Origin: Uliginosibacterium flavum
GTDB lineage: Bacteria > Pseudomonadota > Gammaproteobacteria > Burkholderiales > Rhodocyclaceae
Length of the DNA stretch: 64,000 nt
Direction of reading: 5' to 3'
Assembly (NCBI RefSeq): GCF_040566545.1
Contig: NZ_JBEWZI010000012.1
Span: forward strand, 62,001 to 126,000
The stretch's first letter is position 1, and each line of letters begins with the position of its first letter. The notes beneath the pieces were generated by a model. It had not been told where the DNA came from. It ran no database searches and saw only the letters and a list, made by a program, of their open reading frames with translations. Below, in pieces: positions 19,596-27,556 of this stretch. The position numbers and the translations under genes were made by a program.

Positions 19596-19607
19596 GGCCA
19601 CCGCCGC

Positions 19608-19724
19608 GTGAACCATACCGCCCTGACCGCTCAGTACCCCGGCTTGCTCAGCGAGATCAAGCAGCGCATCCCCGCATTTGTGCAACAGGCTGTTGCACAA
19701 ATGGCAAGAGGTGTTCATGCCTGA
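19608..19724 (+). pseudogene. DUF1016 (YhcG-type) N-terminal remnant
   Basis: 38 codons from GTG 19608. The segment VNHTALTAQYPGLLSEIKQRI resembles the first 20 residues of DUF1016 nuclease-fold proteins. It then runs into palindrome 1 (codons QQAVAQ) and stops, with the stop overlapping the next ATG by 8 bp. Probably a decayed fragment. Whether it is translated is unknown. Confidence 0.45.
19675..19703. repeat. palindrome 1 of 3 in the pyr insertion
   Basis: Perfect 14-bp arms CATTTGTGCAACAG / CTGTTGCACAAATG around a single G. Shares the core CAACAGGCTGTTG with palindromes 2 and 3. Confidence 0.85.
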
Positions 19725-19771
19725 GATCGTCCCTTCGTCCTTCGACTACGTAGTCCGACCGGATGCTGAAG

Positions 19772-19794
19772 TTGTCCAACAGGCTGTCGGACAA
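19772..19794. repeat. palindrome 2 of 3 in the pyr insertion
   Basis: Arms TTGTCCAACAG / CTGTCGGACAA, one mismatch (a G-T wobble in minus-strand RNA). Same core as palindrome 1 but different outer bases that still pair. Confidence 0.75.
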
Positions 19795-19872
19795 TTGCCC
19801 TGGAGGCACAATCTGGTGCCTCTCATCAAACTCAAGACCGTCGAACAGCTCTTGGCCTATGGCTGCCCGGGA

Positions 19873-19897
19873 TTTTTGCAACAAGCCGTTGCAAAAA
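19873..19897. repeat. palindrome 3 of 3 in the pyr insertion
   Basis: Perfect 10-bp arms TTTTTGCAAC / GTTGCAAAAA around AAGCC. The core CAACAAGCCGTTG is a variant of the other two. Confidence 0.8.
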
Positions 19898-19928
19898 CGG
19901 AAAGATTGTCGTCTGGAGCCTTGCTGAC

Positions 19929-20852
19929 ATGATCCAGAAAGACCAGAACTTTGAATCCGGGAATCACATTGCGATTTTTCAGGAGAAGGCGGTTCGCCGT
20001 ACCTGGCATGACAACGAGTGGTGGTTTGCGATAGTCGACGTGGTGGCGGTCTTGACTGATTCCGTTCAGCCGGATGGTTATGTCAAAGATTTGCGTCGTC
20101 GCGACAAGGAGTTAGCCAAGGGGTGGGGGCAAATTGCCACCCCCCTGCGGATTGAGACGGAGGGCGGTGTGCAGCGCGTAAATTGCGCCAACACCGAAGG
20201 TTTGTTCCGCATCATTCAGTCCATCCCTTCACCCCGCGCCGAGCCGTTCAAGCGTTGGTTGGCACTGGTAGGTTACGAGCGCGTCAAGGAAATCGAGAAC
20301 CCGGAGCTTGCCAGTGCGCGTGCCCGTGAGCTGTATCAGGCCAAGGGCTATCCGCAGGCGTGGATCGAGAAGCGCCTGCGCTCGATTAGCGTACGTGGTG
20401 AGTTAACGGATGAATGGAAGACGCGGGGAGTGGCCGAAGGCAAGGAGTACGCGATCCTGACCGCCGAGATTGCACGGGCTACCTTCGGCGTAACGCCCGG
20501 TGCGCACAGCCGCCTCAAGGGGCTGGACAAGGTGAAGACCGGTAATAATCTGCGCGATCACATGACGGATCTGGAGCTTATTTTCACCATGCTCGGCGAG
20601 GCCAGCACGACGGAAATTGCCCGCCGCAAGGATGCGCAGGGATTCAATGACAACCGAGATGCGGCGAAAGAAGGCGGTACTGTCGCTGGCAACGCCCGCA
20701 AGGATCTTGAAGCGAAAAGTGGCAAGCCGGTGTTGAGCCCCACCAACTTTTTGTCCACTGCCGCTGTTGAAGCAGACAGGCCTGAGAAAAAAGCGAAGAC
20801 AATTCTGCCGTCTTCGGCCACCCAGAAACCACGCAAGGGCAGCAAAACATGA
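19929..20852 (+). CDS. Bro-N domain protein (phage antirepressor / DinD-like)
   Basis: 307 aa. The N-terminal Bro-N domain (about residues 12-120: IAIFQEKAVRRTWHDNEWWFAIVDV, then LRIETEGGVQRVNCANTEGLFRIIQSI) is known from phage antirepressors and DinD-like proteins. The middle (RARELYQAKGYPQAWIEKRLRSI...LTDEWKTRGV) matches the longer chromosomal group, and the C-terminus is Lys-rich and disordered. It starts by ATGA overlap with the DUF1016 remnant, and its stop lies 77 bases before pyrC'. It is visibly more AT-rich than the pyr genes and looks like a horizontally acquired passenger. Molecular role unknown; DNA binding is likely. Confidence 0.88.
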   Translation: MIQKDQNFESGNHIAIFQEKAVRRTWHDNEWWFAIVDVVAVLTDSVQPDGYVKDLRRRDKELAKGWGQIATPLRIETEGGVQRVNCANTEGLFRIIQSIPSPRAEPFKRWLALVGYERVKEIENPELASARARELYQAKGYPQAWIEKRLRSISVRGELTDEWKTRGVAEGKEYAILTAEIARATFGVTPGAHSRLKGLDKVKTGNNLRDHMTDLELIFTMLGEASTTEIARRKDAQGFNDNRDAAKEGGTVAGNARKDLEAKSGKPVLSPTNFLSTAAVEADRPEKKAKTILPSSATQKPRKGSKT

Positions 20853-20928
20853 ACGCGTGTCGCGCCCTCGATGTTTCGCTGCTCCTCTGTTTTATTGCAA
20901 AAACTCTCTTTCAAGGACTTTCGCCGCT

Positions 20929-22206
20929 ATGAAAATCCACATCCAGAACGGCCGCGTGATCGACCCGGCCAACCAGATCGATGCCAAGCTCGACGTATTC
21001 ATCGCCGAAGGCAAGATTGCCGCTATCGGAGCCCCGCCGGCTGGTTTCGTTGCCAACAAGGTGATTGACGCCAAAGGCCTGATCGTCGCTCCCGGCCTCG
21101 TCGACTTGTCGGCGCGCCTGCGCGAGCCGGGCTTCGAATACCGCGCCACGCTGGAATCCGAGATGCAGGCCGCGATGGCGGGCGGCATCACCAGCCTGGC
21201 TTGCCCGCCGGATACCGATCCGGTGCTGGACGAGCCGGGTCTTGTCGAGATGCTGTGTTTCCGCGCCAAGAAGCTGCACTGCGCCCACGTCTATCCGGTC
21301 GGCGCGCTGACGGTGAAGCTCGAAGGCAAGCGCATCACCGAGATGGCCGAGCTGGTCGAGGCCGGCTGTGTGGCCTTCACCCAGGTGAATACACCGCTGG
21401 TGGATACGCAGGTGCTGATGCGCGCAATGCAATACGCCGCAACCTTCGGTTTCCGCGTCTGGCTGCAACCCATCGACGCGTATCTGGGCAAGGATGGCGT
21501 GGCGCACGATGGCGAAGTTGCCTCGCGCATGGGCCTGACCGGCATCCCGGTGGAGGCCGAAACCGTCGCACTGGAAACCTATCTGAGCCTCGCCAAGCTG
21601 ACCGGCGTGAAGCTGCACATCACGCGCATTTCCTCAGCTGCCGCGCTGGACGCCATCGAGCGCGCCCGTGCTGGCGGGCTCGATGTGAGCTGCGACGTGG
21701 CCGCGCATCACCTGCATCTGTCGGACATGGATATCGGCTACTTCAATCCGCAGTGCTACGTGATCCCGCCGCTGCGTGGCCAGCGCGACCGCACGGCGCT
21801 GCGCGCCGGTCTGGCCAGTGGCAAGATCAACGCCGTGTGTTCCGATCACACGCCGGTCGATGACGACGGCAAGCAGATGCCGTTTGCCGAAGCCGAGCCG
21901 GGCATGACCGGCCTCGAATTGCTGCTGCCGCTGGTCCTGAAGTGGGCGCAGGAAGACAAGGTGTCGCTGGCCGACGCGCTGGCTCGTGTCACCGCCAACT
22001 CCGCCGCCATCATGGGCATCACCAAGGGCGGCCATCTGGGCGTGGGCGCCCGTGCTGACGTGGTGATTTTCGACGCGGACGCCGAGCAGGTGCTGAGCCG
22101 CGAGCGGCTGAAGAGTCTGGGCAAGAACACGCCCTTCCTCGGCCTGCCGCTGCCGGGGCTGGTCAAGCACACCCTGGTCGAAGGCCGGGTGATGTTCGAG
22201 GCCTGA
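20929..22206 (+). CDS. pyrC': PyrC'-type inactive dihydroorotase, ATCase partner
   Basis: 425 aa, amidohydrolase fold. Active dihydroorotases carry HxH after GxxD for the metal centre; here the site reads GLVDLSARLREPG, so both histidines are lost, and the next ligand region reads WLQPIDAYLG with no histidine. Downstream motifs are kept (HHLHLSDMD; CSDHTPVDDDGK; MTGLELLLPL). This pattern is that of the pseudomonad PyrC'/PyrX subunit, which is catalytically dead but needed to build the ATCase dodecamer. A separate active dihydroorotase should be elsewhere in the genome. ATG at 20929 follows an AAGGA site. A terminator follows. Confidence 0.9.
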   Translation: MKIHIQNGRVIDPANQIDAKLDVFIAEGKIAAIGAPPAGFVANKVIDAKGLIVAPGLVDLSARLREPGFEYRATLESEMQAAMAGGITSLACPPDTDPVLDEPGLVEMLCFRAKKLHCAHVYPVGALTVKLEGKRITEMAELVEAGCVAFTQVNTPLVDTQVLMRAMQYAATFGFRVWLQPIDAYLGKDGVAHDGEVASRMGLTGIPVEAETVALETYLSLAKLTGVKLHITRISSAAALDAIERARAGGLDVSCDVAAHHLHLSDMDIGYFNPQCYVIPPLRGQRDRTALRAGLASGKINAVCSDHTPVDDDGKQMPFAEAEPGMTGLELLLPLVLKWAQEDKVSLADALARVTANSAAIMGITKGGHLGVGARADVVIFDADAEQVLSRERLKSLGKNTPFLGLPLPGLVKHTLVEGRVMFEA

Positions 22207-22229
22207 TCGATCCTGCCTCGCGCAATACA

Positions 22230-22262
22230 AAACGGCCACCCCGCGGGGTGGCCGTTTCATTT
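22230..22262 (+). terminator. rho-independent terminator of the pyr operon
   Basis: Perfect 13-bp stem AAACGGCCACCCC / GGGGTGGCCGTTT with a 2-base spacer, followed by CATTTTT, 24 bases after the pyrC' stop. Confidence 0.92.
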
Positions 22263-22283
22263 TTGTATTCAAAAGAAAACTAT

Positions 22284-22360
22284 CTGTAGAGCTGCTCTGA
22301 GCATACCTCTCCGCGAGACATGCTCGCACAACCAAGCAGAGTGAGGGTCTTCAGGCATGC
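22284..22360 (+). repeat. dispersed palindromic repeat, copy 5 (degraded)
   Basis: CTGTAGAGCTGC at the left, a diverged centre (GCATACCTCTCCGCGAG), and the right arm GAGGGTCTTCAGGCATGC. Confidence 0.55.
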
Positions 22361-22406
22361 TTGCTCCGGCTGTAAAATACTTCAATTTCATTAAATTTAT
22401 ACTTTT

Positions 22407-22424
22407 TTGTGACTTTTTTCACAA
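22407..22424. promoter_or_regulatory. CRP-type operator palindrome
   Basis: TTGTGA-N6-TCACAA, a perfect match to the symmetrical Crp/Vfr core TGTGA-N6-TCACA, in an AT-rich region about 145 bases upstream of the lipoprotein ATG. Confidence 0.65.
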
Positions 22425-22566
22425 CTTTACGACTTTAGTTGTGTAGAAATCCGTCTTATAAGCCAGTAATCTGTCCGCCGTGATCCGTGCCCAAAGTCTG
22501 GCGCATCGAAACAAGACCTAGCAGATGCAGCCCAAACAACATCTGCAAACAAATCCGGGGAAATAC

Positions 22567-24924
22567 ATGAACAAGAGTCTTTCTTTGCTCGCCATGAGCC
22601 TGGCTGCAGCCGGCTTTCTGGCGCTTCAGGGGTGTGGTGGCGGTGGTAGCGGCGGCGGTTCAAGCACGTCTGGCTCAAGCGGCTCATCCTCATCCAGCAG
22701 CTCATCTTCTTCGGGCGGTGTTGCTACCCAATTGCAAATTGAAGGTGTTGCCGCCACGGGTGCAGCGATTCGCGGCAAGGTGTCGCTGCGCGACGCTAGC
22801 GATAAAGCATACGATTGCGGCACAACAGCTGCTGACGGTATTTACAAATGCATATTGCCGCTGAGCTCTACGGCCCCGTTTGTCGTGACCATTTCCGACA
22901 GCAGCAATCCGGATGCTCAGCCTCTGGTGTCGGTGTCAGCTGACCAGCCGGAGCCCGGCAAGGCCATGACGGTCAACATTAATCCACTGACCGATGCAAT
23001 TGCACGCACTTTGGTTGCTGGCAAAGTCAATGATCTGAATAACATGGCGGTAGTGAAGAGCAAGGTTACCAAGCAAGCCATTTCCGATATCGTTGATGTC
23101 ATGTCGGTGGTCTTGGGCAATCTGGCTCAGGCTGCCGGACTGACCGGCTTCAACCCGATCACCACGCCAATGAAGACCGATGGTTCCGGGCTCGACAAGG
23201 TGCTGGATCTGACCCAAGTACAAGTGATTGTCGACGAAGCAGGCAAGGTCAGCGCCGTTATCACCACCCAGATCAAGGGCAAGAACTACACGATCACCAT
23301 CACGCCTGCAACGGACGGCAGCAAGCCTTCCACCGACGGCTCGGACGTTTTGCCCCCGGTTACCGTCATCAAGGAGGATTCCACGTCCAGCTTGGCAGCC
23401 GAAAGCAAGGCTATCGGCGCTATCCTGAGCAAGTGCCTCGCCAATGCCGTACCGCGCAGCTCCGCAGCAAGCTGCAAGGACTTTGCGGCCCAGGCCGATG
23501 GCAGCTACTTGAACGACGGCAAGAGCTTCAGTGTTCAGTACGCCGCAATGCTCGATACCGCAGACACGGCCGCCAATTACAACAATGGCACGGTCATCGC
23601 AACGCAGACCTTGTATGTCGATCCGAAGGAAACGCTTAACGGTGTGGCCTTGCCCGAGCGCGTTGGTGTGCGCTTCCAGGTGTCGGTACCGAATGCTGAT
23701 GGCAGCGCTGTGACGCGCAGCTTTGTTGAAACCCTCACTTACGTGGGTGGCAAGTGGAAGTTGCTGGGTAACCAGTTCAAGTACCGCGTCACCGCAAATG
23801 CCAGCGTCGAGCACAACCGTAACGCCAATATCGCAGAAAGCCGCTCTCTGAGCTCTGGCATCCGCTTCTACATCAGCAACAAGGATGTGGTTGGGGCTAA
23901 CCTGAAAGCTGTGCGTATTACGGGCGCTGGCTTGCCGGACAAAGGCCTGGTGTATGTGCCCGATCCTTCTGGCTCGGCAACGACCTTCCTGATCAATAAC
24001 AATTGGGGCGAGGTTTCCAGCCTGTTGATGAACAAGGCTGTGCCGACCAATGCCTGGGCCAGTGGCAACCTGTACCGTCTGGCAATGACCTCCGTGGGTG
24101 TAGATGGTTCGCGTCAGGGTACCTGGTGGGGTGGCTATACATGGACTGAAGCCCAATACGCGGCGGCGGCGACTGACACCACGAAGGGTTTCATCAGCTC
24201 GACCATTGGTTATGCCACCGTCGAAACCAAAACAGCAACCGGTAGCACGGCGGTACCTGCTACTTATGTGTATCGCCGCACAGCGCGCACAGAGGTTGAT
24301 CTGAGCCTGTTTGAAGCGATGCCGTGTTACCAGTTCGAGTTCTTCGACACCGCAGGACAATTGGTCAGCGTGCAAAAGCTACGTCTGCTGAGCAAGCCAT
24401 TGAGCATGACGGCTTCCGCAGCTCTGCCCTTGCCCAGCTATGCGCAGGACACACTGGACTATCTGCTTTGGGGTAATGCCAAGGCCGAGAGCCAGAACGC
24501 CGTCACCATCAAGTGGACCAACAATACGTTCGCTCCGGTAGTTTCGAATGTTCAGGCAAGCGGCCAAATCTTGGCGTGGAACAACACCAACAAATCGACT
24601 CAGGATATCGACGTTGCCATGCAATTTGTGCAACCGGCGATTCTGCCGATGCAAACCTCGGTCACGCTCGATACCGTCAATACCTGTTTGGCTGACGGCC
24701 GTTGTCCGAGCTATCTTCCTTGGGTATCCAAAGCCTTCCGCAGCTTTACCGCAGCACCTTCACCAAACGTTGCGGCAGGCGATTATGCAGGTTATCGCTT
24801 CTTCACCATGCGCTATGCCCGCCCGGATGGCGTAACGGTTTACAACTCGGTTTATGGCCAAGTCTGCTACAACTTCACCACCACGGTGGCGGGCAAGGAC
24901 GGTCCGATTTACGTGTGCAACTGA
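22567..24924 (+). CDS. large secreted lipoprotein with polyserine linker
   Basis: 785 aa. Signal peptide with lipobox ALQGC, glycine-rich start and polyserine linker (about residues 20-58). A carboxypeptidase-regulatory-like segment follows (ATGAAIRGKVSLRDASDKAYDCGTT...DGIYKC), then a long all-beta-looking region with paired cysteines but no motif I can assign. The C-terminus ends in a cysteine-containing strand (AGKDGPIYVCN). More AT-rich than its neighbours. Start at 22567 gives the intact signal peptide; a frame to 22525 is open but less likely. A CRP-type palindrome upstream suggests carbon-source control. Surface exposure is inferred from the linker. Function unknown. Confidence 0.8.
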   Translation: MNKSLSLLAMSLAAAGFLALQGCGGGGSGGGSSTSGSSGSSSSSSSSSSGGVATQLQIEGVAATGAAIRGKVSLRDASDKAYDCGTTAADGIYKCILPLSSTAPFVVTISDSSNPDAQPLVSVSADQPEPGKAMTVNINPLTDAIARTLVAGKVNDLNNMAVVKSKVTKQAISDIVDVMSVVLGNLAQAAGLTGFNPITTPMKTDGSGLDKVLDLTQVQVIVDEAGKVSAVITTQIKGKNYTITITPATDGSKPSTDGSDVLPPVTVIKEDSTSSLAAESKAIGAILSKCLANAVPRSSAASCKDFAAQADGSYLNDGKSFSVQYAAMLDTADTAANYNNGTVIATQTLYVDPKETLNGVALPERVGVRFQVSVPNADGSAVTRSFVETLTYVGGKWKLLGNQFKYRVTANASVEHNRNANIAESRSLSSGIRFYISNKDVVGANLKAVRITGAGLPDKGLVYVPDPSGSATTFLINNNWGEVSSLLMNKAVPTNAWASGNLYRLAMTSVGVDGSRQGTWWGGYTWTEAQYAAAATDTTKGFISSTIGYATVETKTATGSTAVPATYVYRRTARTEVDLSLFEAMPCYQFEFFDTAGQLVSVQKLRLLSKPLSMTASAALPLPSYAQDTLDYLLWGNAKAESQNAVTIKWTNNTFAPVVSNVQASGQILAWNNTNKSTQDIDVAMQFVQPAILPMQTSVTLDTVNTCLADGRCPSYLPWVSKAFRSFTAAPSPNVAAGDYAGYRFFTMRYARPDGVTVYNSVYGQVCYNFTTTVAGKDGPIYVCN

Positions 24925-24973
24925 GCCACTCTGGTTGGAGTGTTGGTTGAAGGACCGACGCTTTCAGAGCAGA

Positions 24974-25008
24974 AAAACGGCCATCCGGGGGGGGGGCCGT
25001 TTTGTTTT
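24974..25008 (+). terminator. terminator after the large lipoprotein
   Basis: Stem AAAACGGCC / GGCCGTTTT enclosing a G-run of about ten, followed by GTTTT. Bidirectional in principle; the next gene converges. Confidence 0.85.
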
Positions 25009-25017
25009 ACTGTGTTT

Positions 25018-25092
25018 GAAGAGGCGCTTCGGGATTGGCTCTCCGCCATGCCTGCCCGCACAGGCACGCTGGGTGCGGCTCTACAGGCAGGC
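25018..25092 (+). repeat. dispersed palindromic repeat, copy 6
   Basis: GAAGAGGCGCTTC at the left, centre TTGGCTCTCCGCCATGCC then TGCCCGCACAGGC, right arm GGTGCGGCTCTACAGGCAGGC. One of the best copies of the central part. Lies between converging genes. Confidence 0.8.
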
Positions 25093-25099
25093 ATTTAAA

Positions 25100-25435
25100 T
25101 TATGAGCGCCGCGTCTGACGCACGTCGCGATTGCGTTCCACGCGATCCCGCTTCAGCTCACGCTTGTCCTGGCGCGTCTCGCGATGATCCTGACGCAGCT
25201 CCTGACGTGCTGCGGCAACCCCGGCCACATCGCCCTCACGGCGTTCGTCGCGCAGCTCGCGTCGGTCTTGCCGGGTTTCGATGCGGTCCCGATGAATCTC
25301 GCGCTTGTCCTGACGGATTTCACGCTGGTCGCGGCGCAGCTCGGCGCGTTCAGCAGGGGTGACGACGGGTTGGGCCACAGCCGCAGTGGCGCTGATGGCA
25401 AGGGCGAGGGCGGTGAACAAGGTGGCGATGCGCAT
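25100..25435 (-). CDS. small periplasmic Arg/Asp/Gln repeat protein
   Basis: 111 aa. Signal peptide (cleavage near AVA-QPV). The mature part is almost entirely a charged repeat of the type R-x-D-(R/K)-R-E-(I/L), e.g. RRDQREIRQDKREIHRDR and RQDRRELRDERR, which should form one long charged helix or coiled coil. Similar short Arg-rich exported proteins occur in proteobacteria without a known role; metal or nucleic-acid binding and stress protection are guesses. Start at 25435 gives the signal peptide and has a GGAGA ribosome-binding site. Confidence 0.75.
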   Translation of the reverse strand: MRIATLFTALALAISATAAVAQPVVTPAERAELRRDQREIRQDKREIHRDRIETRQDRRELRDERREGDVAGVAAARQELRQDHRETRQDKRELKRDRVERNRDVRQTRRS

Positions 25436-25694
25436 GATGGTCTCCTGAGGTGGCTTGGGTTTGTGTTGCGGCGAGCTTCGCCACACCCGCAGATTAGTGT
25501 TGGGACCCGACTTTACTGTTTTGGATTTGCAAGCAAGTGCAAGTAAATGTAAGCGTGGCCCAAGGTGCAGGACACGCAGCGGCGGGCAGCACGCTGGCTA
25601 TAGTGAAGCTTTGGCGTCGACGCTTTCTGTCCTCCAATGGCCGGATGGCGCATCGATACATCGCTGCGCGATTTGAATCAGCCGGGAGCCTGCC

Positions 25695-26129
25695 ATGACG
25701 ATTGTTCTGACCGGAGGGTGCGCCTGTGGCGCAATCCGTTATGAGTGTGAAACCCGGCCTGTGGTCATGCTCAATTGTCATTGCCACGATTGTCAGCATT
25801 TCAGTGGCAGCGCCTACGCCCCACTGGTGGTGGTGACCGCCGATCATTTCTGCCTGATGCAGGGCGAGCCGAAGTATTTCCTGAGCGTGGCGCAAAGCGG
25901 CAACACGGTGCGGCGTGGCTTCTGCGCGGAATGCGGCTCGGCCTTGTTCGTGGTGACGGCAGCGCTGCCTGCATACATCGCACTGATGGCTGGCTGTCTG
26001 GATGATCCGGAGCTTTTCCACCCGGTGGCGGATTTGTGGACGCGCAGCGCCCGGCGCTGGGATCTGATGGATCCGGCCTTGCCCAGATATGCGACGGAGC
26101 CGGTGGGTGAGCCGCAACATGGTGCCTGA
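25695..26129 (+). CDS. GFA-family zinc protein (CENP-V/GFA domain)
   Basis: 144 aa. Zinc-binding cysteines in the family order: GGCACGAIRYEC, LNCHCHDCQHFSG, FCAECGSALF. The family is named for glutathione-dependent formaldehyde-activating enzyme, but most members have unknown substrates. The stop codon lies inside the first bases of a dispersed repeat (GCC TGA AGAGCC). Single gene, cytoplasmic. Confidence 0.92.
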   Translation: MTIVLTGGCACGAIRYECETRPVVMLNCHCHDCQHFSGSAYAPLVVVTADHFCLMQGEPKYFLSVAQSGNTVRRGFCAECGSALFVVTAALPAYIALMAGCLDDPELFHPVADLWTRSARRWDLMDPALPRYATEPVGEPQHGA

Positions 26130-26196
26130 AGAGCCGCTCCTGACTTGGCTGTGCAGCATGCCTGCCCGTGCAGGCCCTTGCCATAAGCCTCTTCAG
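26124..26196 (+). repeat. dispersed palindromic repeat, copy 7
   Basis: Left arm GCCTGAAGAGCCGC includes the stop codon of the GFA gene; centre CTTGGCTGTGCAGCATGCC then TGCCCGTGCAGGC; right arm AAGCCTCTTCAG. Confidence 0.82.
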
Positions 26197-26280
26197 ATAC
26201 CCCATTTTGATCTGTTTGCTGGGCATCAGTGCCAAGCCGTGGATAATTACGCCATTCCCCCAATATCCGAAAGCCTCTTC

Positions 26281-26724
26281 ATGAACGAACAGATCCGCAA
26301 TCCACGTGGCGTGCTGCAGCTACGCACCCTGGCCATGCCGGCCGATACCAATCCCAGCGGCGATATCTTCGGCGGCTGGCTGATGGCGCAGATGGACTTG
26401 GGCGGCGCCATCATGGCCAAGGAGCTGAGCCGTGGCCGCGTCGTGACCGTAGCGGTCGACGGCATGAATTTTCACCTGCCGGTGGCGGTCGGCGATGTGG
26501 TTTGCTGCTATGGCGAATGCGTCTATGTAGGCCGCACCTCGATCAAGATCAAAGTTGAGGTGTGGGTCAAGAAGGTCACCAGTGAGCCGATCGGCGAACG
26601 CTATTGCGTCACCGAGGCGACTTTCAGCTACGTGGCCGTGGACGCTTCCAAGCGCCCGCGCGTGATCGCCCGTGACAATAATCCGGAACTGGCCGAAACG
26701 CTGCTGCAACTTGCGGCCGGCTGA
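26281..26724 (+). CDS. yciA: acyl-CoA thioesterase, hotdog fold (YciA-like)
   Basis: 147 aa. Hydrolyses acyl-CoA thioesters. Hallmarks LRTLAMPADTNPSGDIFGGWLMAQMDLGG (active Asn/Asp region), VTVAVDGMNFHLPVAVGDVV and the RTSIKIKVEVWV strand. The ATG at 26281 matches family N-termini; the longer open frame runs through the upstream repeat and is rejected. Confidence 0.93.
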   Translation: MNEQIRNPRGVLQLRTLAMPADTNPSGDIFGGWLMAQMDLGGAIMAKELSRGRVVTVAVDGMNFHLPVAVGDVVCCYGECVYVGRTSIKIKVEVWVKKVTSEPIGERYCVTEATFSYVAVDASKRPRVIARDNNPELAETLLQLAAG

Positions 26725-26815
26725 GGCGAGCTTTTGCCCATCCGACCATCCAGGCCGTTCCGCCGGGCGCTGACAGCCTTTATGATGGCTGCCGGACATC
26801 GACCCCGGAGCACGT

Positions 26816-27556
26816 ATGGAAACCCTCGCGACAGAAACCCTGAATCTGGTCCTGGACGATTTCGTGCAGGAGGCGCAGCAGGCCTTCGGCCCCGATCTGC
26901 AGGCCGTGATCCTCTTCGGTTCGGCGGCCGAAGGGCGGCTGCGGCCGATGTCGAATGTGAATCTGCTGCTCTGTCTGGAGCAATTCGATGCGACGCGCGT
27001 GGATGAATTCCGGGGCGCCTTGCGTGCCTGTCATTCGGCGATCCGCGCCTCGGTCATGTTCCTGCTGCGCGATGAGCTGCCCGAAGCGGCGCGCCTTTTC
27101 GCCGTCAAATTCAACGACATCAAGGCGCGCCACCGCTTGCTGTACGGAACAGATCCTTTCGCCGATCTGCTCATCGACAAGGCCGAACTGCGCCGCCGCA
27201 CGCGCGAAGTGCTGCTCGATCTGAGCATCCGTCTGCGTGAACGCTATGCCCTGCTGAGTCTGCGCGAAGAGCAACTGGTCGCGGTAATTACCGAAGCCAG
27301 TTCACCGCTGCGTGCCGCCGCCTTGGCCCTGCTCGAAATGCGCGGCGAAGCCGGCGCGCTGAGCCCGCGCGAGGCGCTGGTGAAGGTCGCCGCTGAATCC
27401 GCTAAAGCCGAGTTTGTCAGCGCCGTCACGGCTCTGCCGCTGGCGCGTGAGGACCTGGTGCTGGCGCCCGGCCAAGCCGGCCCGGCACTGCTGCACTTGT
27501 CGGCACTGGCGACTTATCTGCTGGCCGGCCTGAACGCGGCGGAGCCTGTGGCATGA
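26816..27556 (+). CDS. MNT-type nucleotidyltransferase domain protein, probably inactive
   Basis: 246 aa. The N-terminal pol-beta-like motif reads VILFGSAAEGRLRPMSNVNLLL. Active members have GSxxxG...SDxDL; here both metal-binding aspartates of that pair are replaced (NVN), which suggests a pseudo-enzyme. The rest is helical, HEPN-like in length. It overlaps the next gene by 4 bp (ATGA), so the two products probably work together. Function unknown. Confidence 0.75.
   Translation: METLATETLNLVLDDFVQEAQQAFGPDLQAVILFGSAAEGRLRPMSNVNLLLCLEQFDATRVDEFRGALRACHSAIRASVMFLLRDELPEAARLFAVKFNDIKARHRLLYGTDPFADLLIDKAELRRRTREVLLDLSIRLRERYALLSLREEQLVAVITEASSPLRAAALALLEMRGEAGALSPREALVKVAAESAKAEFVSAVTALPLAREDLVLAPGQAGPALLHLSALATYLLAGLNAAEPVA

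Larger units (their letters stand above)
19717..19932 (+). pseudogene. DUF1016 internal remnant
   Basis: 71 codons. VVQQAVGQLPWRHNLVPLIKLK corresponds to the DUF1016 signature (QQxVxQxPWGHNxxLLxKLK), so this is a fragment of a YhcG-type protein lacking its C-terminal nuclease-like domain. It ends in the third palindrome (codons QQAVAK) and then SSGALLT. Its stop overlaps the Bro-N start (ATGA). The overlapping starts would allow coupled translation, so a short functional peptide is not excluded. Confidence 0.5.
22207..22566. other. 360-base gap between pyrC' and the large lipoprotein
   Basis: Holds, in order, the pyr terminator (22230-22262), a degraded copy of the dispersed repeat (22284-22360), an AT-rich promoter-like stretch (22376-22450) with a CRP-type palindrome (22407-22424), and about 110 bases of leader. 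No reading frame looks real. Confidence 0.7.

Noticed and set aside
26089..26280. N-terminal extension of the thioesterase
   Set aside because: The extension translates the dispersed repeat and lacks family similarity; ATG 26281 starts the conserved protein.
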